From: RHKX01 sp046330415
Lineage (GTDB): Bacteria > Actinomycetota > Thermoleophilia > Solirubrobacterales > 70-9
DNA: 64,000 nucleotides
Direction: 5' to 3'
Assembly: GCA_046330415.1 (NCBI GenBank)
Contig: JAXLSW010000009.1
Location: forward strand, 62,001-126,000
Position 1 is the stretch's first letter, and each line of letters begins with the position of its first letter. The notes beneath the pieces were generated by a model. The model was not told the DNA's origin and searched no databases. It saw nothing but the letters and a program-made list of their open reading frames with translations. Positions 1-8,662 of the stretch are shown piece after piece. A program made the translations under genes and the position numbers.

Positions 1-44
1 TCATCGCCGTCGATCCCGTGACCGGCGCCGCGATCACCGGATGA
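1..44 (+). CDS. 3' end of the gene upstream of ftsI (partial)
   Basis: Only the last 13 codons are present, read in the third frame from base 3 to the stop at 42-44 and ending AVDPVTGAAITG. The stop overlaps the ATG of ftsI in an ATGA arrangement, so the two genes are translationally coupled. In most division clusters the gene just before ftsI is the small septal protein ftsL, so an FtsL-like protein is the likely identity. That is positional inference; the visible residues carry no diagnostic motif. Confidence 0.5.
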   Translation, partial: IAVDPVTGAAITG

Positions 45-1741
45 GCCCGCGTCGCAGATCGCGGGACGGTGCGATCGCGATGAGGCTGATCGAGAGGCGA
101 TCGGGGCTGCTCTTCGCCGCCTTCGCGCTCGCGTTCCTCGTCATCTTCGTGCGCGCGGCCTGGCTGCAGGCGGTCAAGGGCGGGGAGTTCAGCGCCGATG
201 CCCGCAGCCAGCAGGTCGCCACCGCGACCATCCCCGGTATCCGTGGGTCGATCCTGGACCGCAACGGCAGCGCGCTCGCCGTCTCCGAGGAGGCGGCCAC
301 CATCTACGCGACGCCGTATCAGGTCGTCGATCCGCCGAAGGCCGCCCACAAGCTCTCCGAGGTGCTGAACATCCCCGAGGACGAGCTGCTGAAGCATCTG
401 ACGGCGCAGACGGGCTTCGAGTACCTCGCCAAGCAGGTCGACCTGGTCACCGCCAAGCGGGTGGAGAAGCTCGATCTCGACGGCATCGGCCAGCTTCCCG
501 ACTCCCGCCGGGTGTACCCGCAGGGAAGCGACGGCGGGCGCATGATCGGCGCCATCGGCGACGAGGGGCAGGGTCTCTTCGGGATCGAGGCGAACGAGAA
601 CGGCGTGCTCGCCGGCACCGACGGCGAGATCGCCGTCACCCGGGATGCGCTGGGCCAAGAGATCGCTCGCGACACCGTCACCGGCGCCGAGGCCGGCCAC
701 GACGTGCGCCTGACCGTCGACAGCCGCATCCAGGCATACACGGAGAAGGTCCTCAAGGACGTGGGCGACACCTACGACCCCGAGGGTGCGACAGCGGTCG
801 TCATGAACCCGCAGAACGGGGACGTCCTGGCGATGGCGAGCTGGCCGCCGATCGACCCCTCCGACCTCAGCGACGCCACCGCGGAGCAGACGGTCAACAT
901 GCCGACGGGCTACACCTACGAGCCGGGCTCGACGTTCAAGGCCTTCACCGTCGCCGGCGCGCTCGAGGACGGGACGGTGAAGCCGAACACGACCTTCGAC
1001 GTCGGCCCATCCATCCAGGTCGCCGACCGGACGATCGAGGAGGCGCACGAGGGCCTCGGCTACCGCACCCTGAGCACCGCCGACATCCTCGCTCAGTCCT
1101 CGAACGTGGGAGCGGTGAAGATCGGCCTCGAGGTCGGTGCCAAGCGCTTCAGCGAGTGGGTGGACAAGTTCGGCTTCGGCCACCCGACCGGGATCCAGTA
1201 CTCGCCCGACGAGCAGGGGATCGTGCCTCCCTACTCGGACTACTCGGGCTCATCGATCGGCAACCTGCCAATCGGCCAGGGCCTCTCGGTGACCCCGATG
1301 CAGATGATGGAGGGCTACGCGGCGATCGCCAACGGCGGCATCCTGCGACCGCCGCGGCTGCTCGAGTCGGTCGACGGGCAGCCCGTGGAGGAGCCCGACG
1401 GCCACCGCGTGATCAGCGAGCAGACCTCCTCGGAGCTGCGCAAGATGCTCGAGGGCGTGCTGGGCCCGTTCGGCACCGCGCCCGAAGTCGAGGTGCCCGG
1501 CTACGTGCTCGCGGGCAAGACCGGTACCGCGCAGAAGGTCATCGACGGCACCTACTCCGACACCCAGTTCGTCGCTTCGTTCGTCGGGTTCGCTCCCGCC
1601 GACGACCCGAAGCTCCTCGTCTCGGTGATCGTCGACGACCCCAAGGGCGGCGACTACTACGGCGGCACGGTGGCCGCCCCGGCCTTCGGTGAGATCGCCA
1701 GCTTCGCGCTTCCCTACCTGGGGATCGCGCCGAGCGGCTGA
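41..1741 (+). CDS. ftsI: Peptidoglycan D,D-transpeptidase, class B PBP
   Basis: Cross-links septal peptidoglycan at the outer face of the membrane, working with FtsW in the divisome. The 566-residue protein has a short basic N-terminus, one membrane anchor at about residues 20-38, a PBP dimerisation region, and a transpeptidase domain with all three penicillin-binding motifs: STFK (Ser297 nucleophile), SSN (353-355) and KTGT (493-496). A second ATG at 80 also lies before the anchor, but the ATG at 41 overlaps the upstream stop (ATGA) and is preferred. The neighbours murE, murF and mraY confirm a division/cell-wall cluster. FtsI, rather than an elongation-type PBP2, is assigned from this context. 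Confidence 0.93.
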   Translation: MSPRRRSRDGAIAMRLIERRSGLLFAAFALAFLVIFVRAAWLQAVKGGEFSADARSQQVATATIPGIRGSILDRNGSALAVSEEAATIYATPYQVVDPPKAAHKLSEVLNIPEDELLKHLTAQTGFEYLAKQVDLVTAKRVEKLDLDGIGQLPDSRRVYPQGSDGGRMIGAIGDEGQGLFGIEANENGVLAGTDGEIAVTRDALGQEIARDTVTGAEAGHDVRLTVDSRIQAYTEKVLKDVGDTYDPEGATAVVMNPQNGDVLAMASWPPIDPSDLSDATAEQTVNMPTGYTYEPGSTFKAFTVAGALEDGTVKPNTTFDVGPSIQVADRTIEEAHEGLGYRTLSTADILAQSSNVGAVKIGLEVGAKRFSEWVDKFGFGHPTGIQYSPDEQGIVPPYSDYSGSSIGNLPIGQGLSVTPMQMMEGYAAIANGGILRPPRLLESVDGQPVEEPDGHRVISEQTSSELRKMLEGVLGPFGTAPEVEVPGYVLAGKTGTAQKVIDGTYSDTQFVASFVGFAPADDPKLLVSVIVDDPKGGDYYGGTVAAPAFGEIASFALPYLGIAPSG

Positions 1742-1771
1742 CGCTGACGGGGAAGCCGCCACCCGCGAACC

Positions 1772-1777
1772 TAGAAT
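1772..1777 (+). promoter_or_regulatory. -10 box of a probable leaderless promoter for murE
   Basis: TAGAAT lies 8 nt before the murE ATG, inside the short ftsI-murE gap. It matches the spacing seen at many other starts in this window, so the transcript probably begins at or within a base or two of the start codon. Confidence 0.55.
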
Positions 1778-1785
1778 CGCGGGCG

Positions 1786-3306
1786 ATGAGGCTCGACCAG
1801 CTCCTCGGCGGCGGCCTGCCCGCGCGCCTGCACCGCGGCGACGGCTCGACGGAGATCACCGATCTCGCCTTCGACAGCTCTCGCGTCGAGCCGGGGACGC
1901 TGTTCTTCTGCGTGCGCGGGATGACCTCCGACGGCCATCGCTTCGCGCCCGACGCGGTCGCCGCGGGCGCCGCGGCGCTGGTCGTCGACCATGAGCTCGG
2001 CGACCTCGACGTGCCGCAGGTGCTCGTCGAGGACACGCGCCGCGCGATGGCGCCGCTTGCGGCGCGCTTCTTCGGCGATCCGAGCCGGGAGCTGAGGATG
2101 GTGGGCATCACCGGGACGAACGGCAAGACGACCACGGCGTTCCTGACCCGCTCGATCCTCGAGGAGGCCGGTCTGAGCTGCGGCCTGCTTGGCACGGTCA
2201 AGCAGGTGGTGGGCGGCGTCGAGGAGGAGGTCGTGCGGACGACGCCGGAGGCGATCGACCTGCAGCGGACATTCCGGCGCATGCTCGATTCCGGCGATCG
2301 CGCCTGCGTCATGGAGGTCTCCTCCCACGCGCTCGTGCTCGGGCGGGCGGACGCGATCGACTTCGACGTCGCGGCCTTCACCAACCTCACCCAGGACCAC
2401 CTCGACTTCCACAGCGACATGGAGGACTACTTCGCGGCGAAGCGCTTGCTGTTCCTGCCGCCCCCCGGAGGCGCGCTCGTCGCACCGGACGTCGCCGTGG
2501 TCAACGTCGACGACGGCTATGGGGCGAAGCTCCGCGCGGAGCTGCTCGCCGCCGACGGGCCCGCGGTCGTCTCGTTCTCGGCGGCGGGTGGGGAGGCGGA
2601 CCTGTCCGCCACGGACGTCTCCTTCGATGCGACGGGCACCCGCTTCGAGCTTCGCCGGGGCGACGGGGCCGAGCCACGGCAGGTGCGGCTCGGGATCCCG
2701 GGCCACTTCAACGTCGAGAACGCGCTCGCGGCCCTCGGCTGCGCGCGGGGCCTGGACGTAGACCTCGCCACGGCTATCGGCGCCCTCGCGGACGCGGAGC
2801 CGGTCCCGGGGCGGATGGAGCCCGTCGACGAGGGGCAGGGTTTCGGCGTGCTCGTCGACTACGCGCACACTCCCGATTCGCTGGAGAACGTGCTGCGCGC
2901 GGCGAGGCGGCTGACCGCCGGCCGGCTGATCTGCGTCTACGGATGCGGCGGCGACCGCGACGCGGGCAAGCGCCAGCTGATGGTCGCCGCCGGTGCCGAG
3001 CTCTCAGACGTGCCGGTCGTCACCTCCGACAACCCGCGTTCTGAGGATCCCGATGCGATCATCGCTCAGATGCTCGAGGGGATAGCGGCCGCGCGCCGCG
3101 AGGACGTGATCGTCGACGCCGATCGGCGCCGCGCGATCGCCACGGCGCTCGGGACCGCCGAGCCCGGCGATCTCGTCGTGATCGCCGGCAAGGGCCACGA
3201 GCAGGGGCAGGAGTTCGAGGGCGGCCGCAAGGAGCCCTTCGACGACCGCGACGTCGCCCGCGAGGAGCTCGGGCGGCTGCGCGAGGCGGGAGGAGCGCCC
3301 GCGTGA
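1786..3306 (+). CDS. murE: UDP-MurNAc-tripeptide ligase (meso-DAP adding)
   Basis: Adds the third stem-peptide residue to UDP-MurNAc-L-Ala-D-Glu in the cytoplasm, using ATP. The 506-residue protein has the N-terminal Mur catalytic domain, the ATP-binding P-loop GTNGKTT at residues 110-116, the central Mur ligase domain and the C-terminal domain. The motif DNPR at 415-418 is the signature of ligases that add meso-diaminopimelate rather than lysine, so meso-DAP peptidoglycan is predicted. The ATG at 1786 has its own -10-like box. The stop overlaps the GTG start of murF (GTGA). Confidence 0.95.
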   Translation: MRLDQLLGGGLPARLHRGDGSTEITDLAFDSSRVEPGTLFFCVRGMTSDGHRFAPDAVAAGAAALVVDHELGDLDVPQVLVEDTRRAMAPLAARFFGDPSRELRMVGITGTNGKTTTAFLTRSILEEAGLSCGLLGTVKQVVGGVEEEVVRTTPEAIDLQRTFRRMLDSGDRACVMEVSSHALVLGRADAIDFDVAAFTNLTQDHLDFHSDMEDYFAAKRLLFLPPPGGALVAPDVAVVNVDDGYGAKLRAELLAADGPAVVSFSAAGGEADLSATDVSFDATGTRFELRRGDGAEPRQVRLGIPGHFNVENALAALGCARGLDVDLATAIGALADAEPVPGRMEPVDEGQGFGVLVDYAHTPDSLENVLRAARRLTAGRLICVYGCGGDRDAGKRQLMVAAGAELSDVPVVTSDNPRSEDPDAIIAQMLEGIAAARREDVIVDADRRRAIATALGTAEPGDLVVIAGKGHEQGQEFEGGRKEPFDDRDVAREELGRLREAGGAPA

Positions 3307-4667
3307 TCGAGCTCGATCCCGATCGGATCGCGGCCGAGTCCGGCGCGACCATCCTGCAGCGCGGGGAGGGGGGTCGGCCCGAGCGCGCGGTCATCGACTC
3401 CCGCGAGGCTGCGGCAGGTGACCTCTTCTTCGGCCTCACGGGCGAGAACACCGACGGCGGCCGCTTCGCTGAGGCCGTTCTCGCCGGTGGCGCGTGGGGC
3501 GTCGTGGCAGGGCCCGCCTGGGCGGCTGAGCTGGCGTCCTCCGGGGGGCACTCCGGCTGGATCTACGCCGCCGACGATCCGCTGGCGGCGTTGCAGAAGC
3601 TCGCGCGCGCCTGGCGCCGGCGGATCGGCTGCCCACTGGTCGGCATCACCGGCTCCACGGGGAAGACGACCGCCAAGGACATCACCCGCTCGATCCTGCC
3701 GCGGCGTGTCCACGCGAGCCCCGAGAACTTCAACACCGAGATCGGCATGCCGCTGGCACTGCTGTCGGCGCCGCTGGAGACCGAGGTCCTGGTGATGGAG
3801 ATGGCGATGCGCGGCAAGGGGCAGATCGCCGAGCTCTGCGAGATCGCCGAGCCCGACATCGCCGCGATCACGAACATCGGTCCCGTCCACCTCGAGTTGC
3901 TCGGGACCGTGGAGGCGATCGCCGAGGCGAAGGCCGAGATCCTGCAAGGACTGAAGCGCTCCGGCCGGGCGGTGATCCCTGTGGGTGCGGAGGAGCTGAC
4001 GCCGCACCTCAGCGACTGGCTGCAGACGACGACCTTCGGGTCGGGCGGGGACGTGCACGCGGCGAATGAGCGCGTCTCAACCGAGCGCACCGATGCGCTC
4101 ATATCGACCCCGCTCGGCGAGGCTGAGTTCACCTTCCCCTTCGAGGAGGCGCACAACCTCGCCAACGCGCTCTGCGCGGTTGGGATCGGCACGGCGCTGG
4201 AGATCGACCCGCGCGAGATGGCGCCCCTGGCCCCGCGGATACAGTTCTCCCGCCTCAGGGGCGAACGGGTGCAGCTGCAAGGGGAGATTCTCCTGCTCAA
4301 CGACTGCTACAACGCCAACCCGATCTCGATGCGCGCCGCGATCGACCATCTCGCGTCGATGCCGGCGCGCCGCCGCCGCGTCGGCATCCTCGGCGGCATG
4401 GCCGAGCTCGGCCCCGACGCACCCAGCTTCCACGCGGAGATCGCCGCCCACGCCCGCAACCTCGGGATCGAGCCGCTGATCGGCGTCGGCGAGCTCGCGC
4501 GCGACTACGAGCCAGACGAGTGGGCTCCCGATCCGCTCGCCGGGGCCACCCTCGCCGAGCGCATCCTCGGACCCGGGGACGTCGCGTTGGTCAAGGGCTC
4601 CCGCTCCGTGGGCCTCGAGGCGCTCACCGACGCGCTGCGGGCCCGGCTCGGGGAGGTCGAGGAGTGA
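3303..4667 (+). CDS. murF: UDP-MurNAc-tripeptide--D-Ala-D-Ala ligase
   Basis: Adds the D-Ala-D-Ala dipeptide to the UDP-MurNAc tripeptide, the last cytoplasmic step of the stem peptide. The protein has 454 residues, the normal length. The P-loop GSTGKTT is at 117-123, followed by a typical Mur ligase central domain with NFNTEIGMPL and the EMAMRGKGQI segment common to MurF. It starts at a GTG overlapping the murE stop, and its own stop overlaps the GTG of mraY, so the three genes form one coupled unit. Confidence 0.95.
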   Translation: MIELDPDRIAAESGATILQRGEGGRPERAVIDSREAAAGDLFFGLTGENTDGGRFAEAVLAGGAWGVVAGPAWAAELASSGGHSGWIYAADDPLAALQKLARAWRRRIGCPLVGITGSTGKTTAKDITRSILPRRVHASPENFNTEIGMPLALLSAPLETEVLVMEMAMRGKGQIAELCEIAEPDIAAITNIGPVHLELLGTVEAIAEAKAEILQGLKRSGRAVIPVGAEELTPHLSDWLQTTTFGSGGDVHAANERVSTERTDALISTPLGEAEFTFPFEEAHNLANALCAVGIGTALEIDPREMAPLAPRIQFSRLRGERVQLQGEILLLNDCYNANPISMRAAIDHLASMPARRRRVGILGGMAELGPDAPSFHAEIAAHARNLGIEPLIGVGELARDYEPDEWAPDPLAGATLAERILGPGDVALVKGSRSVGLEALTDALRARLGEVEE

Positions 4668-5689
4668 TCGCGCCCCTGCTCGCGCAGACCGACGGGCTCA
4701 GCACCGTCCCCGTCGACCGCGGAGCGATCCTGATCGCGGGGATGGCCGCGATGTTGATCACGATCTTCCTCGGCCCGAAGTTCATCGAGAAGATCCGCGA
4801 GCGCGAGTTCGGCCAGCAGATCCGCGAGGAGGGCCCGGAGGGTCACCACTCCAAGGCGGGGACGCCGACGATGGGCGGGCTCATCATCTTCGCCGCGATC
4901 TCGGTCCCCTACCTGGTGCTCTCAGACCGCGACACCGAGAGCCTCGCCGTCTTCGGCATCGCGCTTGGAAGCGCCGCCCTCGGGTTCGCCGACGACTACA
5001 TCAAGATCATCAAGCGGCGTTCGCTCGGGCTCTCGGCGCGCTGGAAGATCTCCGTCCAGATCGCGCTTGCAGTCGCCCTCTGGTGGCTCGCCTTCGAGCA
5101 GGTCGGGCTCGACGCCCGCCTGCAGATCCGGGTCTTCGACGCGGACATCTACTTCGGCCCGGTCGTCTACATGGTGCTGAGCTTCCTCGTGCTCGCCGGC
5201 GCCAGCAACGGCGTCAACCTCACCGACGGGCTCGACGGGCTCGCCGCAGGCTGCTGCTCAATCGTCTTCCTCGCCTATCTGGCGATCACGATCACCACCG
5301 GCCAGGAAGACCTGGCGCTGCTCTCGGCGTGCTTCGTCGGCGCCTGCATCGGGTTCCTCTGGTTCAACGCCTTCCCGGCGCAGGTCTTCATGGGGGACAC
5401 CGGCTCCCTCGGCCTCGGCGGCGCGATCGGCGCGCTCGCGATCATGACCCAGACCGAGGTGCTGCTGATCATCATCGGCGGCGTCTTCGTCATCGAGGCC
5501 CTCTCCGTGGCCATCCAGGTCTTCGCCTTCAAGAGCTTCCGCCGCCGCGTCTTCCTGATGGCGCCGATCCACCACCACTTCGAGATGCTCGCCTGGTCGG
5601 AGACCAAGATCATGCTCCGCTTCTGGATCGTCGCGGCCGTCTTCGCGGGTATCGGCTACACGCTCTTCCAGAACAACATCGGCGTCTGA
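4664..5689 (+). CDS. mraY: Phospho-MurNAc-pentapeptide transferase (MraY)
   Basis: Integral membrane enzyme that moves phospho-MurNAc-pentapeptide from UDP to undecaprenyl phosphate, giving lipid I. The 341-residue protein has about ten membrane segments and the family's conserved acidic loops: FADDYIK, the NLTDGLDGLAAG loop, and the C-terminal histidine loop MAPIHHHFE. The start is the GTG overlapping the murF stop (GTGA). An in-frame ATG further upstream lies inside murF and would add a non-homologous leader. The cluster stops here: the murD/ftsW/murG/murC genes that usually follow are absent, and a family A inverted repeat begins 16 bp downstream. Confidence 0.95.
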   Translation: MIAPLLAQTDGLSTVPVDRGAILIAGMAAMLITIFLGPKFIEKIREREFGQQIREEGPEGHHSKAGTPTMGGLIIFAAISVPYLVLSDRDTESLAVFGIALGSAALGFADDYIKIIKRRSLGLSARWKISVQIALAVALWWLAFEQVGLDARLQIRVFDADIYFGPVVYMVLSFLVLAGASNGVNLTDGLDGLAAGCCSIVFLAYLAITITTGQEDLALLSACFVGACIGFLWFNAFPAQVFMGDTGSLGLGGAIGALAIMTQTEVLLIIIGGVFVIEALSVAIQVFAFKSFRRRVFLMAPIHHHFEMLAWSETKIMLRFWIVAAVFAGIGYTLFQNNIGV

Positions 5690-5704
5690 GGGGACGACCT
5701 CCCA

Positions 5705-5752
5705 TCGAACGTCACTGAGTGCGCCCTATGGGGGGTGACGAGTGACGTTCGA
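5705..5752 (+). repeat. Inverted repeat A1 (family A)
   Basis: Perfect 12-bp arms (5705-5716 and 5741-5752, TCGAACGTCACT and its complement) enclose a smaller palindromic core around GCCCTATGGGG. The first 24 bases of the core element are identical to A2 at 21831. It starts 16 bp after the mraY stop and reads in the same direction, and it abuts the -35 box of the next gene. It could act as a terminator or be a dispersed palindromic element; both fit. Confidence 0.85.
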
Positions 5753-5753
5753 C

Positions 5754-5783
5754 TTGAAACAGCTGCTCGGATGCGGACATATC
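5754..5783 (+). promoter_or_regulatory. Sigma-70-like promoter of the ECF sigma operon
   Basis: TTGAAA (5754-5759) is followed after about 17 bp by ACATAT/CATATC (5777-5783). The expected transcription start falls at or next to the ATG at 5791, again suggesting a leaderless message. This is the clearest paired -35/-10 seen in the window. Confidence 0.5.
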
Positions 5784-5790
5784 CAGGCAG

Positions 5791-6333
5791 ATGGATGACC
5801 GACCGAGGGAGGGCAGGTTCGACGACCTGTTCGCAGCAACCTACGTGGAGGTGCTCGCGTTCGCGATCCGCCGGACGGGGGACCGGGAGGCGGCGGAGGA
5901 CGTGGCCGCCGAGACCTTCGCCGTCGCCTGGCGCAAGATCGACGACGTTCCGGGTGAACCGCTCGGCTGGCTATATGCGGTTGCGCGGAACCTGATCTCC
6001 AACCAACGGCGTTCGGAGCGTCGCCGCGGGCGGCTGCTCCGACGCCTCTCGGCGGAGCGGTCGGGTGAGGGATCCGGCGCCGACCCGGCGACGGCGGTCG
6101 GCGAGAGCGACGCGAGCCTGCGCGCGCTGGCGCGGCTGAAGGAGAGCCAGCGCGAGGTGCTGATGCTGGTCGCCTGGGAGGGCGCCGACGCCCGGGTCGG
6201 AAGCGAAGCCCTCGGGTGCAGCCCCGGCGCCTTTCGGATCCGCCTCCATCGAGCGCGTAAGGCCTTCGAGGAGGAGATGACCCGGGGCCTCGAGCCCCTG
6301 CCCCCTGCGACGCCAACGGAGGAAACGCGATGA
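5791..6333 (+). CDS. ECF-type RNA polymerase sigma factor
   Basis: A 180-residue sigma-70 family factor of the extracytoplasmic-function kind. The sigma-2 region spans about residues 8-75 (LFAATYVEVLAFAIRRTGD, then AAETFAVAWRKID and the LYAVARNLISNQRR segment). After a linker the sigma-4 helix-turn-helix follows at about 110-165 (LKESQREVLMLVAWEGAD). It should direct RNA polymerase to a small regulon in response to a signal sensed at the membrane. Its stop overlaps the ATG of the next gene (ATGA), the usual layout of an ECF factor and its anti-sigma partner. The target signal cannot be read from sequence. Confidence 0.9.
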   Translation: MDDRPREGRFDDLFAATYVEVLAFAIRRTGDREAAEDVAAETFAVAWRKIDDVPGEPLGWLYAVARNLISNQRRSERRRGRLLRRLSAERSGEGSGADPATAVGESDASLRALARLKESQREVLMLVAWEGADARVGSEALGCSPGAFRIRLHRARKAFEEEMTRGLEPLPPATPTEETR

Positions 6334-7640
6334 ACGAACGGACGAGCGACTCGCTGGAGGGCCTGCGGCAGCGGAACCCCGTCGATGCCGACGAGCTTCG
6401 CCGGGAGATGACTGCCCAGGAGATCGACGAAGCGCGGGCGCGGGCGCGGGAGCTCGCGGAGAGCGCCCGAGCGCCGGAGCCCACCCCGAGGAGCCGGCGG
6501 TGGGCTCCCGCCGCTCTCGCGGTCGTGGTGGCATGCGCGATCGCGGCCGTCGTGGTGCTCGCCGTCGGCGGGGGCAAGGAGAGCGCGCCCACCGCCACGC
6601 CGGATCTCAGCGGCAAGTACGCGTTGGCCGCCGTCCGCGCCGCGGAAGCGAGCCCGCGCGTCCTCATCGGAGCCGAGGGCTGGGAGGTGACCGACGCGGT
6701 GCACCGCGAGGTCGACGAGGGTGAGATCACCTTCAGCGACGGTCACGGGCAGCGAATCCGGGTCACGTGGGATCCGGCGAGCGAGTTCCCGCAGTACTCG
6801 ACCGACAACCCGGAGAACGACCGGTGGTACTCCCAGGACAACCCGATCTGCAACGGCGACGGCTGCCGGTCGTTCACCCGCTCCAGCCACCCGACGGTCC
6901 TCGGCCGGGAGGGTGATCTCTTCGAGTTCCTCACGGTCGAGCCGGAACGCGGGGCACGGGTCAGCTCCGACCTGACCCTTGCACCGCAGGACGGCACCTA
7001 CCTCTACATCTCGGCGACGAACCTGCCGCCGGATGCCTTCATGCCGATCGTCGAGACGCTGTACGAAACCGACGTCGAGACCTGGCTCGCCGCCCTGCCG
7101 CCCGAGATCGTCAAGCCGATCGAGCGGCCCGAGGTGGTCGACGAGATGCTGCGCGGGGTGCCGCTGCCCCCCAGCCTCGACATCGACGGGCTGAAGTCAC
7201 AGCCGGCGCCGTCCAATCGCGATCAGCTGGCCATCACCGTGAGCGGCGCGGCCGCCTGCGGATGGCTCGATCAGTGGGCGGCCGCGGTCGAGTCGGGCGA
7301 CGACACCGCCAAGCAGGAGGCGATCGATGCGATGACCACCTCCCGCGATTGGCCGGTCCTGCAGGAGCGGAGCCTGAGGAACTGGTCGCGGACGATCTGG
7401 CAGTACGCCTACTACATGAAGGTCGACGACCGCGCCCGGCTGATCGGCCACGGAAACGTCGAGCTCGGCGCCGACGGCAACTACTACGAGGTGCCGCCCT
7501 ACGCCGCCGGGCTCATCTGCCCCGACCCGGAGAAGACGCTCGTGCGCGAAGGGATCCAAGCGCCACGCAAGCGCCAGACGCCGGTCTCCGACGAGGAAGT
7601 GGACGAGGCGATCGCGGCGGCTCCCTCCTCTGGGAAATGA
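6330..7640 (+). CDS. Membrane-anchored partner of the ECF sigma factor (putative anti-sigma)
   Basis: The 436-residue protein has a cytoplasmic N-terminus of about 57 residues rich in charged helices, one membrane segment at about 58-81 (WAPAALAVVVACAIAAVVV), and a long extracytoplasmic domain containing a Cys pair (NPICNGDGC). This topology and the 4-bp overlap with the sigma gene suggest an anti-sigma or sensor role, with the N-terminus holding the sigma factor. No zinc-binding HxxxCxxC motif of the common ZAS anti-sigma family is visible, so it belongs to another type, possibly like the CU044_5270 proteins that accompany actinobacterial ECF factors. The outer domain is unrecognised. Confidence 0.6.
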   Translation: MNERTSDSLEGLRQRNPVDADELRREMTAQEIDEARARARELAESARAPEPTPRSRRWAPAALAVVVACAIAAVVVLAVGGGKESAPTATPDLSGKYALAAVRAAEASPRVLIGAEGWEVTDAVHREVDEGEITFSDGHGQRIRVTWDPASEFPQYSTDNPENDRWYSQDNPICNGDGCRSFTRSSHPTVLGREGDLFEFLTVEPERGARVSSDLTLAPQDGTYLYISATNLPPDAFMPIVETLYETDVETWLAALPPEIVKPIERPEVVDEMLRGVPLPPSLDIDGLKSQPAPSNRDQLAITVSGAAACGWLDQWAAAVESGDDTAKQEAIDAMTTSRDWPVLQERSLRNWSRTIWQYAYYMKVDDRARLIGHGNVELGADGNYYEVPPYAAGLICPDPEKTLVREGIQAPRKRQTPVSDEEVDEAIAAAPSSGK

Positions 7641-7672
7641 TCCGGGACCTAGCCGCTAACCTCTCCATAGGC

Positions 7673-8647
7673 ATGGGCGGGGTTGAGGGGAATTGGACGC
7701 GTCGCTGGGCGATACTCGTCGGCCTCTGCGTGCTTCCGTTGCTCAGCCCGCCTGATGCGCTCGCGACCTACCCGGGACGGAACGGCCCGATCCTCGCAGG
7801 CAAGCCGTTCGGCGATCTGACAGCGGTCGATCCAGAGAGCGGACAATCGTGGACCGTCGCCGAGGACATCGCGGACTTCGGAGACGTGACTGCCGATGGT
7901 CGCACCGTTGTCTTCGTTCGAGAGGATCCCAGCGCTCCGATTCGACGCTCGATCTTCACGGCGTCCATCGAGGGAGGCGGCGAGCACCAGGTCACCCAGT
8001 TCGGAGGTCCCTTTGCCACGAGGAGCACTATCTCGCCCGATGGATCCCGCGTCGTCTTCGACGGTGTGGCCAGCATCGCCACTCCGCTCGACTTCGCGCT
8101 GCACTCGATCGATCGGGACGGGACCGGGCTAACGCCCCTGCTGGCCAGCAAGGGCGCGACGCTGGCGCACTTCTCACCCGAAGGCGACCGAATGGTGATC
8201 CAGCAGGCCGCCCCTCACTACATCCCACACCTGGGCTTAACCGACATGAATCCGGATGTATTCACGATTCGATCAGACGGATCGATGATGAGGCCGGTCA
8301 TCGCCACGGTCAAGAAGGAGATGCAGCCATCTTGGTCGCCGGACGGTCGGCGAATCGTCTACGTGGGGCAGAACCGCAAGTCGATCCCGGGCGAGGATTG
8401 GGACAACGACATGTTCAGAACGGCGATCTACACCGTGCGCCTGAACGGCCGCGACAAGACGAGGATCTCGCCGTACTCGAAGAAGGGATCCCGAACCACT
8501 CCCTTCTACTCGCCCGATGGCGAGCAAATCGTCTACAGCAAGGACGACGAGCTCTGGGTCATGGATGCCGACGGCCGACACCCCCGGCCGGTGCCCGGCG
8601 CAACGAAGAACATGGAGTTCCCGATCGCTTGGGCGCCGGCCGGCTGA
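7673..8647 (+). CDS. Exported PD40/TolB-like beta-propeller protein
   Basis: 324 residues with a signal peptide ending near PPDALA at about 31, then repeated WD40-like (PD40) blades with the family signature SPDG/SPEG followed by a hydrophobic strand: TISPDGSRVVFD, HFSPEGDRMVIQ, SWSPDGRRIVYVG and YSPDGEQIVYSK. The fold is expected to be a beta-propeller acting outside the membrane as a binding or sensing module. Start choice: ATG at 7673, preceded by a TAACCT box. An in-frame ATG at 7637 overlaps the upstream stop (ATGA) and would link it to the sigma operon. Co-transcription with the sigma pair is therefore possible. Confidence 0.75.
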   Translation: MGGVEGNWTRRWAILVGLCVLPLLSPPDALATYPGRNGPILAGKPFGDLTAVDPESGQSWTVAEDIADFGDVTADGRTVVFVREDPSAPIRRSIFTASIEGGGEHQVTQFGGPFATRSTISPDGSRVVFDGVASIATPLDFALHSIDRDGTGLTPLLASKGATLAHFSPEGDRMVIQQAAPHYIPHLGLTDMNPDVFTIRSDGSMMRPVIATVKKEMQPSWSPDGRRIVYVGQNRKSIPGEDWDNDMFRTAIYTVRLNGRDKTRISPYSKKGSRTTPFYSPDGEQIVYSKDDELWVMDADGRHPRPVPGATKNMEFPIAWAPAG

Positions 8648-8662
8648 GCGCCGGCGACGGGC

